Shown: in pieces, positions 7,184 through 14,746 of the stretch
Numbering within the stretch: the first letter of the stretch is position 1
How the letters are laid out: each line of letters opens with the position of its first letter
Assembly (NCBI GenBank): GCA_964394585.1
Contig: CAYMYI010000063.1
Coordinates: 1-23,241, forward strand
From: CAYUJH01 sp964394585
GTDB lineage: Bacteria > Bacteroidota > Bacteroidia > Cytophagales > Flammeovirgaceae
Reading direction: 5' to 3'
DNA length: 23,241 nt
Program-made: the position numbers and the translations under genes
Notes under the pieces: model-generated
Seen by the model: only the letters and a program-made list of their open reading frames with translations
Told to the model about the DNA's origin: nothing
Database searches by the model: none

Positions 7184-8215
7184 TTGAAAAGCACTTATCC
7201 ACTTATTAGCATTCTCGTGGCAGCTCGCAACGAAGCCTTACACATTGCTGCATGTCTTCAGGCTTTGTGTACGCTGGATTATCCTGCTACACGCTATGAA
7301 ATCATCATTGGCGACGATGCTTCTACCGATGGAACAGCTGAAATTGTACACCGTTTTAGGAATCAATATCCGTTTGTTCATTTCTATTCAATAGCCCACA
7401 CCGAAACACTCCTTAATGGAAAGGCAAATGTACTAGTGCAGTTGGCATGTAAAGCTCAAGGAACTTTCCTGCTATTTACTGATGCCGATGTAGTAGTGCC
7501 TCCAAGCTGGGCAAAACAATTGGTGGAGGCAGCCATGTTATCACCCAAAATAGGGATGGTAAGTGGTATCACGATTCCTAAGGTGCCAAGTTCAGCACCT
7601 ATGTTGTGGCAATGGCAGAGCGTTGAATGGTTCTGTATGCTATGGACTGTTTCCAAACTTAGCGATTTAGGGTTTTTCCTTACGGTTCCGGGGAACAATA
7701 TGCTGCTACGCAAAGAAGCGTACGAAGGGGTTGGTAGCTTTCATATAGTGGGAGCCTCTCTTACAGAAGATTATGCGATAGGCACTGCCATTGTAGCGGC
7801 AGGATGGACTTTTCGTGGATTACGAACTCCCAAATCCATTGCATACACACACCCGGAAAAAACATGGCATGCACTTTTACATCAGCGCAAACGATGGTTG
7901 CTAGGAGCATGGCAAGGCACCTTTTGGGTGAGGGCCATGATTATAATTTTTTTGATGGCGATATTAGGTTGGTGGGTGTTTTTTTTTCTTCACATGCAGT
8001 ATGCTGTGTTTGGGGGTATCGTTGCTTGGGTGGGCTTCCTCTTTTGGGAAATGCACATCACAAAGCAATATAAACTACGTTTTGCAACGCATTCTCTCTT
8101 TACGTTCCCTATATATTTGTTAACCTTCTCAAGCATTTTAGCATTACATACAATATACAGCTTAAGGATAACCTGGAAAGACCGCCCTGTAAAGAAAAGG
8201 AAACACACACGTTAG
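7184..8215 (+). CDS. Membrane-bound family 2 glycosyltransferase
   Basis: This 343-residue protein has a GT-A catalytic domain at its N-terminus: PLISILVAARNEA (6-18), GDDASTDGT (43-51), TDAD (99-102, the DxD metal/nucleotide site), TEDYAIG (194-200, catalytic ED) and QRKRW (234-238, the QxxRW motif of membrane glycosyltransferases such as cellulose and hyaluronan synthases). About three membrane segments follow (251-271, 273-290 and 305-325), then a basic tail. The start is a TTG at 7184: an in-frame stop lies at 7151, and a TTG start keeps the PLISILVAARNE strand intact. It probably transfers a sugar from a nucleotide donor to a lipid or polysaccharide at the inner membrane; the acceptor cannot be told from the sequence. 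It has its own promoter and stands alone. Confidence 0.9.
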   Translation: MKSTYPLISILVAARNEALHIAACLQALCTLDYPATRYEIIIGDDASTDGTAEIVHRFRNQYPFVHFYSIAHTETLLNGKANVLVQLACKAQGTFLLFTDADVVVPPSWAKQLVEAAMLSPKIGMVSGITIPKVPSSAPMLWQWQSVEWFCMLWTVSKLSDLGFFLTVPGNNMLLRKEAYEGVGSFHIVGASLTEDYAIGTAIVAAGWTFRGLRTPKSIAYTHPEKTWHALLHQRKRWLLGAWQGTFWVRAMIIIFLMAILGWWVFFFLHMQYAVFGGIVAWVGFLFWEMHITKQYKLRFATHSLFTFPIYLLTFSSILALHTIYSLRITWKDRPVKKRKHTR

Positions 8216-8352
8216 CAAGTACTTGATTTTCGGTGCTTTATTCGGCAATTTTGAAAAGAACCTTATTGTAGATTGTCTTTAGTTTGATGATTTCTTGAAT
8301 AATTAATTACTTTTACTGCAATACTTACTACATTTCGGTGAAGTTATTTGAC

Positions 8353-8382
8353 TTTGCCAATTTCTTGGATTTGTTATATTCG
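8353..8382 (+). promoter_or_regulatory. Probable promoter of the 8421-10375 operon
   Basis: TTTG at 8353-8356 is followed after 18 nt by TATATTCG at 8375-8382, one mismatch from TAnnTTTG. It lies 38 nt before the first start codon of the operon, in the only gene-free stretch upstream (8216-8420). Confidence 0.4.
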
Positions 8383-8420
8383 CTCTTAAAAATTTTATAA
8401 TTGCTTAAAGTGCAAAAAAC

Positions 8421-9041
8421 ATGACTAAGACACGGATTTTCTCACTCTTAATGATTCCGGTAATTGTATACCTTGCTTACTTACTCATCGGAGGAATTAA
8501 ATATGAAATTGACCTAGCTGCTGCCATAGCAAAATCGGAAGCTCAGGTAATCGAACAGCTCAAGCGCATTCGCAAAGCAGAAAAGTTATACCTCTCTACT
8601 TATGGAAATTATACTGCAAATTGGGATTCGCTCGTAAACTTCATCAAAAATGACACTTTCTATATTGTAGAAAAAAGTGAGATAATTATACCATGGAATG
8701 AACGCGATAAAAGCGATCCCCTGTATTTCCAAAGAATTGATAGTATTCGGATTGAAGTTGATACATTAGATCAAATTATGGTGAACAAATACTTGTTCCC
8801 CGTTGAAGAATATCCCAACTTTAACCCTGATAGCATTATGTTTATCCCCGGAACAGATGGCGAGAAGTTTGAAATTTTTGCCGGCGAAATTGAAAAAGGT
8901 GGGGTTATCATCGATGTGATTGAAGTTGTTGATAAACATCCGGTAGACAAAACTCGTAACGACGAAAACGCGAGTCCTAAGCGATGGTATCTGCGTTTTG
9001 GCTCGCAAACAGAGGTAACTACCGCGGGTAATTGGGAATAA
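8421..9041 (+). CDS. Uncharacterised single-pass membrane protein with a pilin-like segment
   Basis: I do not recognise a named family. The 206-residue protein has one N-terminal membrane helix (about 5-25) and an alpha-helical stretch, followed by a segment (about 48-76) reading RIRKAEKLYLSTYGNYTANW and then SLVNFI. That resembles the region after the long helix in type II/IV pseudopilins, where an A/E-xx-Y-xxxx-G-x-Y pattern is usual. No prepilin peptidase site (G before F-x-x-x-E) is seen. The rest is a periplasmic beta-rich domain with many charged residues. Its stop lies 3 nt before the DUF3822 start, so the two are translationally close and probably act together. Envelope location is likely; function is unknown. 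Confidence 0.75.
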   Translation: MTKTRIFSLLMIPVIVYLAYLLIGGIKYEIDLAAAIAKSEAQVIEQLKRIRKAEKLYLSTYGNYTANWDSLVNFIKNDTFYIVEKSEIIIPWNERDKSDPLYFQRIDSIRIEVDTLDQIMVNKYLFPVEEYPNFNPDSIMFIPGTDGEKFEIFAGEIEKGGVIIDVIEVVDKHPVDKTRNDENASPKRWYLRFGSQTEVTTAGNWE

Positions 9042-9044
9042 ACA

Positions 9045-9926
9045 TTGAGCATTACATACAACAATACAGCCCTACGTACCTTAAAAGCAGATTCGTTTAA
9101 CGAAGATGCGCTTTATCAATACATTCTTTGCATTAAAATAGGGCTAAACAGCGTAAGTTTCTGTGCGTTGGATGCACAGGATAATGAATGCCACTTTTTC
9201 GAGATGTACCAAGTAGGTGCTCAGGGAAAAGTGGCATTCCCTTTTGCAGAACTTCAGCACATCGTGCGAAGACATGCCATTCTCTCAAAAGCCGATTGGG
9301 GCAAAGTGTGTATCTCAATCGCCGACCGGAAGTGCACGTTAGTACCCCACTTGTTGTTAGGGGAAGATTCCGTAGAGTATTTTCGTTTGAACTGTGAATA
9401 TACCCCTGCACAAGAAGCCATTCATCAGTATGTTTATCCATCTCTACAAACGGCAGTTCTTTTTGCAGTACCAAACTCTCTCAAAACCTGGGCTGAAAAA
9501 CAGTACAATACTGTCCATTATTTGCACGCAAATGCAGGTTTTTTGAAAGGTGTACTTTCTTTAGCTACTTCCGTGAACGAAGGGCGAGTATTTGGTCTAT
9601 TAGAAAATAACAGAGCTACATTTGCGGTAGTAAACCAACAGAAATTGCGCCTACTTAATAGTTTTGAGTGCCATGCAGCGACCGATGTGCTCTATTACTG
9701 TTTATTCGTGATGAGTGAAGTAGGCATTTCTCCTAAATCAGCAGAATTAGTTTGCTGGGGAAACCTCGATGAAACCGATGAGCGCTATCAGCTTCTTCGC
9801 GAATATGTGAAACAAATCAGCTTGGGGAAACGCCCTATGCATCTGAGGTTTGCTTCTGATTTTGATGCTATTCCCGAACAATTAGAGTTTGATATTTTTA
9901 GCACGTTTGACCTTATCAAGGCATGA
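9045..9926 (+). CDS. DUF3822 family protein
   Basis: This 293-residue protein matches DUF3822, a Bacteroidota family often found upstream of coaD. The start is the TTG at 9045, 3 nt after the preceding stop; no better start lies close by. Two segments have the layout of an actin/hexokinase-like (ASKHA) fold: ILCIKIGLNSVSFCALDAQ (27-45, a first phosphate-loop-like hairpin) and, after residue 180, a strand pair FGLLENNRATFAVV followed by helices and an LVCWGNLDE strand. This arrangement recalls PilM or GspL. The fold is my inference; key ATP-binding residues are not obvious. The gene overlaps coaD by 4 nt (ATGA), which implies coupled translation. Confidence 0.85.
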   Translation: MSITYNNTALRTLKADSFNEDALYQYILCIKIGLNSVSFCALDAQDNECHFFEMYQVGAQGKVAFPFAELQHIVRRHAILSKADWGKVCISIADRKCTLVPHLLLGEDSVEYFRLNCEYTPAQEAIHQYVYPSLQTAVLFAVPNSLKTWAEKQYNTVHYLHANAGFLKGVLSLATSVNEGRVFGLLENNRATFAVVNQQKLRLLNSFECHAATDVLYYCLFVMSEVGISPKSAELVCWGNLDETDERYQLLREYVKQISLGKRPMHLRFASDFDAIPEQLEFDIFSTFDLIKA

Positions 9927-10375
9927 AACGAATAGCGCTATTTCCTGGTTCTTTTGATCCTTTTACGAAAGGGCACGAAGATGTTGTACTGCGGGGAAGC
10001 CAGCTCTTTGACGAAATCAATATTTGTATTGGGAACAATAGCAACAAACAACGGCATTTCCCCATCGATTTCATGATAGAGAAAATCCGATCAGTTTTTT
10101 CAGGGAACGATGCCATCACGGTATCAAGCTACAAGGGGCTAACGGCTGCTTATGCTGAAACGGTAGGTGCCAAGTTTTTACTTAGAGGGTTGCGAAATAC
10201 CACTGATTTCGAATATGAAAATAGCATTGCGCAGGCGAATCGCCACATTTTTAATGATTTAGAAACAGTATTTTTAATCACCTCACCTCAATACGCGCAC
10301 ATTAGTTCATCCATCATTCGCGAGTTATATAAATATGGGCAAGATATTAATGAGTTTGTTCCATATCCACTCTAA
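9923..10375 (+). CDS. coaD: Phosphopantetheine adenylyltransferase
   Basis: CoaD transfers AMP from ATP to 4'-phosphopantetheine, making dephospho-CoA, the fourth step of coenzyme A synthesis from pantothenate, in the cytoplasm. The 150-residue protein has the hallmark GSFDPFTKGHEDV (9-21, containing the TxGH nucleotidyltransferase motif), the FLLRGLRNTTDFEYE block (89-103), and the ISSSIIRE motif (127-134) that closes over ATP. The length is slightly short of the usual 155-165 residues, but all the motifs are present. It is the last gene of the three-gene operon, starting inside the DUF3822 stop. No clear terminator follows. Confidence 0.97.
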   Translation: MKRIALFPGSFDPFTKGHEDVVLRGSQLFDEINICIGNNSNKQRHFPIDFMIEKIRSVFSGNDAITVSSYKGLTAAYAETVGAKFLLRGLRNTTDFEYENSIAQANRHIFNDLETVFLITSPQYAHISSSIIRELYKYGQDINEFVPYPL

Positions 10376-10718
10376 CCGTTTTACAGTTCAAATTCATGGA
10401 TTATACTCTATTTGCATTTTTTAACGCAATAACAACACTCAATAAGCCCTTGATACCAACGGAACTACTGCGAAAATCTTTGAGATAGCGATACGAAAGT
10501 CAATCAAAACAGGTAAATTTGGATTGATTGAATAATGAAGAATTGAAAGCGCATACAGATTGAACGCGTAAAAACGATTTAATATAATCTGCAGCGCGAT
10601 ACAAAGTGTCATCAATCGATAAGTTAAACTAGTATATGTGAAATCACACCGTTATGTATTTCTTACGGTTCTTCAAAGAAATTTCAGAGAGATGTAACGG
10701 AATAAACTATAATTTGAT
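10376..10718 (+). other. 343-nt gene-free region ahead of ricT
   Basis: No convincing gene; the only small plus-strand frame I noticed (10396-10488, 30 codons) has no supporting features. A TAAATTTG box lies at 10514-10521 but lacks a TTTG partner at the right distance. An 8-bp inverted repeat (TCAATCAA, 10500-10507; TTGATTGA, 10524-10531) surrounds that box. It presumably holds the promoter for the ricT-gldH operon, which I cannot place. Confidence 0.4.
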
Positions 10719-12038
10719 ATGGGTTGTGGAGGATGTACGGGATGTGCTACAGCGGTAGCCCCCAAAGGTTGTAAAAATAATGGGCATTGCGCCACAGGAG
10801 GTTGTAATAAATTAAATGCATACGATTGGCTCGGAAATATGGAATTACCCTCCATGCAAGCATTTAATGTGGTGGAAATAAAGTTTAAAGGAGGGCGCAA
10901 AGGTTTTTACCGCAATGTAAATTACTTGGAACTATATACCGGCGATTTGGTGGTAGTCAGTACAGATAATGGATACCATGTTGGTTGCGTTTCCTTACAA
11001 GGAGAAATTGTGCGTTTACAAATGATTCGCAAGCGTGTAAACGATGATGAAACCATTCCCGAAATTTTTCGAAAAGCCACCGAAACCGATGAAAATAAGC
11101 TTGAACAGGCACGGAACCGCGAAACCCCTACCTTATACCGAACACGGGAAATTATACACGAATTAGGGCTGAAAATGAAGCTTTCTGATGTAGAGTATCA
11201 GGCAGACAACACCAAAGCAACATTTTATTACTCAGCCGATGATCGGGTTGACTTCCGAGAGCTTATCAAAATATTGGCGGGCGAATTCAGAATACGCGTA
11301 GAAATGCGCCAGATTAGCCTGCGTCAAGAAGCAGGAAGGTTAGGTGGGATTGGCTCTTGTGGGCGTGAGTTATGTTGTTCTACATGGCTTACCGATTTTA
11401 AAAGTGTCCCCACTTCTGCAGCGCGCTATCAGAACTTATCCTTAAATCCTACGAAGCTATCGGGGCAGTGTGGTAGGTTAAAGTGCTGCTTGAACTATGA
11501 ATTAGAAACCTACCTCGATGCTCTAATTGATATTCCTGAAGTTCAAAAACCTTTAAAAACCAAAAACGGAGAGGCACACTTACAAAAGGTAGATATCTTC
11601 AGGAAACTTCTTTGGTTTAGCTTTGAATCGGAAAATACTTGGCATCCTGTAAGTGCAGATCGAGTAAAAGAAGTGATGGAGTTGAATGCTAAAAATGAAA
11701 TTCCGGATACCCTGATTGAAGAAGATAGTACGCTCGACCTCACCAACCTCGAATCGGGGTTAGAGTTCAGTACAGGAATGCTGACTGATTTGGATAGTAT
11801 TTCGAACAGAAGTGAACGTAGTAAATCGCGTAGGAAAAAGAGAACCCCTGCGAATAAACGCAAAAACACGCCAAATGTTAAAGGGAAAAATACGCAGAAA
11901 CCTAAAAAGGAATCGAGTGCTACCGAGCAAAATGCAGAGGCAAAAGAACAAGGCAAGTCTCCTCAAAATAGGCGGAGAAGCCGTCCGAAGAACAGAAACC
12001 TGAGAAATAATAAGAATACGGATGGAGAAAAAAACTAA
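10719..12038 (+). CDS. ricT: RicT/PSP1-domain protein with Cys-rich N-terminus
   Basis: This 439-residue protein is the Bacteroidota form of RicT (YaaT/PSP1). Its N-terminus carries six cysteines in 29 residues (positions 3, 6, 9, 18, 24 and 29), followed by the typical CNKLNAYDWL. The PSP1 core (about 50-270) includes the paired motifs SCGRELCCS and QCGRLKCCLNYE. In Bacillus, RicT forms an iron-sulfur complex with RicA and RicF that controls RNase Y and mRNA processing; neither partner is seen here. After residue 370 the protein ends in a long Lys/Arg/Asn-rich disordered tail, common in Bacteroidota RicT and suggestive of RNA binding. It overlaps gldH by 17 nt. The family is certain; the molecular role in Bacteroidota is inferred. 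Confidence 0.93.
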   Translation: MGCGGCTGCATAVAPKGCKNNGHCATGGCNKLNAYDWLGNMELPSMQAFNVVEIKFKGGRKGFYRNVNYLELYTGDLVVVSTDNGYHVGCVSLQGEIVRLQMIRKRVNDDETIPEIFRKATETDENKLEQARNRETPTLYRTREIIHELGLKMKLSDVEYQADNTKATFYYSADDRVDFRELIKILAGEFRIRVEMRQISLRQEAGRLGGIGSCGRELCCSTWLTDFKSVPTSAARYQNLSLNPTKLSGQCGRLKCCLNYELETYLDALIDIPEVQKPLKTKNGEAHLQKVDIFRKLLWFSFESENTWHPVSADRVKEVMELNAKNEIPDTLIEEDSTLDLTNLESGLEFSTGMLTDLDSISNRSERSKSRRKKRTPANKRKNTPNVKGKNTQKPKKESSATEQNAEAKEQGKSPQNRRRSRPKNRNLRNNKNTDGEKN

Positions 12039-12522
12039 ACGATTCTATCCTGCCATTAATCTAATGTTGTTATGGGCTTTGGGTATATGGGGTTGTACTT
12101 CTGACGCTACATATGAGGCATATATAACGTTTGAAAATCAAGCATGGTATGCAGATTCGGTAGCTCGTTTCGATTTTACCATCGAAAACACCTCGGTACC
12201 CTATCGGCTTGATTATTACATTCGGAATTCGTTGGAATATCCTTACTATAACTTATATGTGCAGTATGAACTCCTCGATAGCGACGGACGCATTCTACGC
12301 ACTTCTCTTGAAGAAAATAACTTGATGCACCCCCAAAGCGGAAAACCATTTGGCGAAGGCTCCGGGAGTGTGTTCGATCACACATTTCCTCTGATGCAGT
12401 CGTATAGTTTTGAGAAAACAGGAGCGTATCAGCTAGTACTCAAACAGTATATGCGCCTCGATACTTTAGGGGGAATCCATGCTGTTGGCTTCCGAATTGC
12501 CCCTCTGGAAACGGCGAAATAA
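12022..12522 (+). CDS. gldH: Gliding motility lipoprotein GldH
   Basis: GldH is an essential lipoprotein of the Bacteroidota gliding machinery, which also relates to type IX secretion. The 166-residue protein has a lipoprotein signal with lipobox LGIWGC (Cys25), then a beta-sandwich-like domain with the recognisable family segments RFDFTIENTSVPYRLDYYIRN (around 49-69, given here as one run of the conserved strand) and NLYVQY, and a C-terminal QLVLKQYMRLDTL GGIHAVGFRI region. The start codon lies 17 nt inside the end of ricT, so translation is likely coupled; the ricT-gldH pair is a usual arrangement in this phylum. It is a strong sign of a Bacteroidota host, though not proof that the cell glides. 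Confidence 0.92.
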   Translation: MEKKTKRFYPAINLMLLWALGIWGCTSDATYEAYITFENQAWYADSVARFDFTIENTSVPYRLDYYIRNSLEYPYYNLYVQYELLDSDGRILRTSLEENNLMHPQSGKPFGEGSGSVFDHTFPLMQSYSFEKTGAYQLVLKQYMRLDTLGGIHAVGFRIAPLETAK

Positions 12523-12543
12523 AGTTCAATAAATTGCATATCC

Positions 12544-13179
12544 ATGAAGAAATCGGAGAAAGTTAGCGAGATTATTCACATCTTAGAAACGCTTTACCCC
12601 ACTACGGATATTCCCCTTGACCACACCGATGCCTATACACTTTTGGTTGCTGTATTGCTATCTGCGCAATGTACCGATGCACGCGTCAACACGGTAACGC
12701 CGCATTTATTCCGTATGGCAAATACGCCCGAAGCCATGGCAAACGTGCCGGTAGAGCACATTCGAGAAATTATTAAGCCTTGTGGGCTTTCCCCTCGAAA
12801 GTCTAAGGCGATTTCTGAGCTATCAAAAATTTTATTGGAAAAGTATGAGGGAAAGGTACCGCAGTCGTTCGAAGCCTTAGAAGCTTTGCCTGGAGTTGGG
12901 CACAAAACCGCATCGGTAGTGATGGCGCAAGCTTTTGGCGTTCCTGCATTTCCGGTAGATACCCACATTCATCGGCTCATTTACCGTTGGGGGCTTTCTA
13001 CCGGGAAAAACGTGGAGCAAACTGAAAAAGACTGTAAGCGACTCTTCCCCAAGGAGAAATGGAATACTCTTCATTTGCAAATCATTTATTTTGGTAGAGA
13101 ATACTGCCCGGCAAGAGGGCATGATCCCCAAAAATGTCCTATTTGTAGTAAGTTTGGTCGGAAAACTTTATTCAAATAG
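12544..13179 (+). CDS. nth: Endonuclease III with an incomplete cluster motif
   Basis: Nth is a DNA glycosylase/AP lyase that removes oxidised pyrimidines in base excision repair. In this 211-residue protein the helix-hairpin-helix LPGVGHKTA (115-123) carries catalytic Lys121, and FPVDTHIHR (136-144) carries catalytic Asp139; LLSAQCTD (38-45) is the conserved helix start. The C-terminal iron-sulfur loop is unusual: cysteines at 188, 198 and 201 (C-x9-C-x2-C) are present and the fourth is missing, compared with C-x6-C-x2-C-x5-C in E. coli. The enzyme core is intact, so glycosylase activity is likely. The gene lies 21 nt after gldH in the same direction. Confidence 0.95.
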   Translation: MKKSEKVSEIIHILETLYPTTDIPLDHTDAYTLLVAVLLSAQCTDARVNTVTPHLFRMANTPEAMANVPVEHIREIIKPCGLSPRKSKAISELSKILLEKYEGKVPQSFEALEALPGVGHKTASVVMAQAFGVPAFPVDTHIHRLIYRWGLSTGKNVEQTEKDCKRLFPKEKWNTLHLQIIYFGREYCPARGHDPQKCPICSKFGRKTLFK

Positions 13180-13240
13180 TGATAGAGCCTCTCTAGAGTA
13201 CGAAATCTTTTCCTTTTTTTAACTATACGGATCGAAACCT

Positions 13241-14104
13241 ATGGAACAAGCAGCCGATTTACAAAAAGAAATTATAGAACGCCTAAAGCACATAACCGAT
13301 GTAGCTCTACTACAAAAGTTGCTGCAAACTGTAGAAGATCACTTGCAAGGAGGAGATACTTTTTTTAACCGATACCACCTTTTGGAAGAGCACCTAGCAA
13401 GCGAGCAACAAGAAAAAAAACGACTGCTAAATGTTGTGGCATTGTGGCTGAAAAGCCCACTGAGTAGCCTGCAAACGCTCGCTTCAATGCTCCACGCTGA
13501 AACGAAAAAAGAAGAACATGCAGCTATTGAGCCGTTCGCCGAGCACCTGCTCAACCAAGTAAATACGCTGCAAAACACTTCTAAAAACCTATTAGAATGG
13601 GCTTGCCTCGCTGTGGAAAATTATTCGTATGCACCTGAGCCCGTTTCGGTTTTAGATATAGCCCAAGCCATCGTAGTGCAATACGCTCCATATGCCGAAA
13701 AGAAAGGAATTGACCTAAGGTTTGAAAATAACTTACGGCAAGATGCTGCGTTTCAGGTACAAGCTGACCGTCGTATGCTACGCATTATACTAGAGAACTT
13801 AGTAGAGAATGCTATAAAGTTTAGTACAAAAGAGGGGGAAGTAGTGCTGCAGTTGACAAACAATACGCCTGGTAAAATCACTTTTACAGTAAAAGATTCG
13901 GGCATTGGGATGGGGAATGCTAAACAGCGCAATGCGTTTAATATTGCCCGAAAATCAGAACAGCGTGGCACGGCAAACGAACAAGGTTTTGGGCTAGGCT
14001 TAGCAGTTACAAAAGCATTATTATCGCTTCACCAAGCAGCCATTCAACTCGAAAGCGAACGAGGCAAAGGCACTACTATTTCTTTTCAGTTACCTACGGC
14101 TTAA
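13241..14104 (+). CDS. Histidine-kinase-like protein lacking the phospho-accepting His
   Basis: The C-terminal half of this 287-residue protein is a complete HATPase_c domain: N box ENLVENAIKF (185-194), G1 box DSGIGM (219-224), G2 box GFGLGL (249-254), and a final GKGTTISFQLP strand. Ahead of it is a HisKA-like helical hairpin, but where kinases read SHDLKSPL this protein reads ALWLKSPL (67-74): the His is Leu68 and the next Asp is Trp69. The N-terminal 60 residues are coiled-coil-like and there is no membrane segment, so it is cytoplasmic. No response regulator is adjacent. I infer an ATP-binding pseudokinase or a protein using another acceptor. It lies 61 nt after nth and 25 nt before the OsmC gene. 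Confidence 0.9.
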   Translation: MEQAADLQKEIIERLKHITDVALLQKLLQTVEDHLQGGDTFFNRYHLLEEHLASEQQEKKRLLNVVALWLKSPLSSLQTLASMLHAETKKEEHAAIEPFAEHLLNQVNTLQNTSKNLLEWACLAVENYSYAPEPVSVLDIAQAIVVQYAPYAEKKGIDLRFENNLRQDAAFQVQADRRMLRIILENLVENAIKFSTKEGEVVLQLTNNTPGKITFTVKDSGIGMGNAKQRNAFNIARKSEQRGTANEQGFGLGLAVTKALLSLHQAAIQLESERGKGTTISFQLPTA

Positions 14105-14129
14105 TTACTCACTTATCCATAAAAAAACA

Positions 14130-14543
14130 ATGCAGATTACCATTAACCGTGTAAACCATTATCTCCATTTTGAGGCAGCTAACGAGGCAGGCAACACCGT
14201 TCATATCGACGGTGAATCTCAAGGAATGCGGCCTATGCAATTGCTACTTACGAGCGTTGCTACATGTGCCGCCTTCGATGTGGTAGAAATCCTCAAAAAA
14301 CAACGGCAAACTTTACACGATATTCAGATTGAAGTAAACGGAAAACGTGCAGAAGATCAAACACCTAAACCCTTTACCGAAATCCACATTCACTTTCTGC
14401 TATTCGGTGAGGTAGAACCGCCTAAAGCAGAACGCGCCGTACAGCTAGCCGTAGAAAAATACTGTTCGGTAGGAGCAAGCTTGCACCCTGATATTGCCAT
14501 TACCCATTCTTTTGAAATCAAACCCTTTGCAGGTATTTCCTAA
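14130..14543 (+). CDS. OsmC family peroxide-detoxification-type protein
   Basis: This 137-residue cytoplasmic protein has the OsmC/Ohr layout, closest to the YhfA-like branch. GMRPMQLLLTSVATCAAFDV (32-51) holds the first conserved Cys (C46), and VEKYCSVGASL (108-118) holds the second (C112). Both redox cysteines are present. Family members reduce organic hydroperoxides with dithiol cofactors, or are of unknown function in the YhfA branch. It follows the kinase-like gene by 25 nt and is followed, almost without a gap, by a small membrane-protein gene. The physiological substrate cannot be told here. Confidence 0.88.
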   Translation: MQITINRVNHYLHFEAANEAGNTVHIDGESQGMRPMQLLLTSVATCAAFDVVEILKKQRQTLHDIQIEVNGKRAEDQTPKPFTEIHIHFLLFGEVEPPKAERAVQLAVEKYCSVGASLHPDIAITHSFEIKPFAGIS

Positions 14544-14544
14544 A

Positions 14545-14736
14545 ATGAATCTCCGTAAACTGCTAACCTATGTGCTTATTCCTGCTTTTGCAGTGCTATT
14601 GCTCGCTTTCACATTACTGATTGCCTTTGGCAATGCCGAAGATAGCTCAGTTTTGTATACGGTTGGCGTACTATTATTAAGTATTGGGATAGCGATTAAG
14701 ATAGTGAGAAGAAAACAACCGCCCCATTCCCGATAA
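14545..14736 (+). CDS. Small two-helix membrane protein
   Basis: The ATG at 14545 lies one base after the OsmC stop and gives 63 residues: MNLRKLLTYVLIPAFAVLL, then two hydrophobic helices (about 6-26 and 34-50) separated by a short polar turn (GNAEDSSV), then a basic tail IVRRKQPPHSR. An earlier in-frame ATG at 14494 lies inside the OsmC gene, and its extra residues look like a shadow of that gene, so I use the later start. By the positive-inside rule both ends face the cytoplasm. The family is not recognised. Confidence 0.65.
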   Translation: MNLRKLLTYVLIPAFAVLLLAFTLLIAFGNAEDSSVLYTVGVLLLSIGIAIKIVRRKQPPHSR

Positions 14737-14746
14737 TGGATGGCCA

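Noticed and set aside
7003..7194. A 63-codon minus-strand frame overlapping the start of the dehydrogenase gene
   Set aside because: It covers the divergent promoter region and shows no domain; the dehydrogenase and glycosyltransferase starts are better explained without it.
10396..10488. A 30-codon plus-strand frame between coaD and ricT
   Set aside because: No conserved features and no overlapping operon logic; random frames of this length are expected.
11543..11956. A 137-codon open frame on the minus strand inside ricT
   Set aside because: It is antisense to a well-supported gene, and its residues are the low-complexity shadow of the Lys/Arg tail and PSP1 region.
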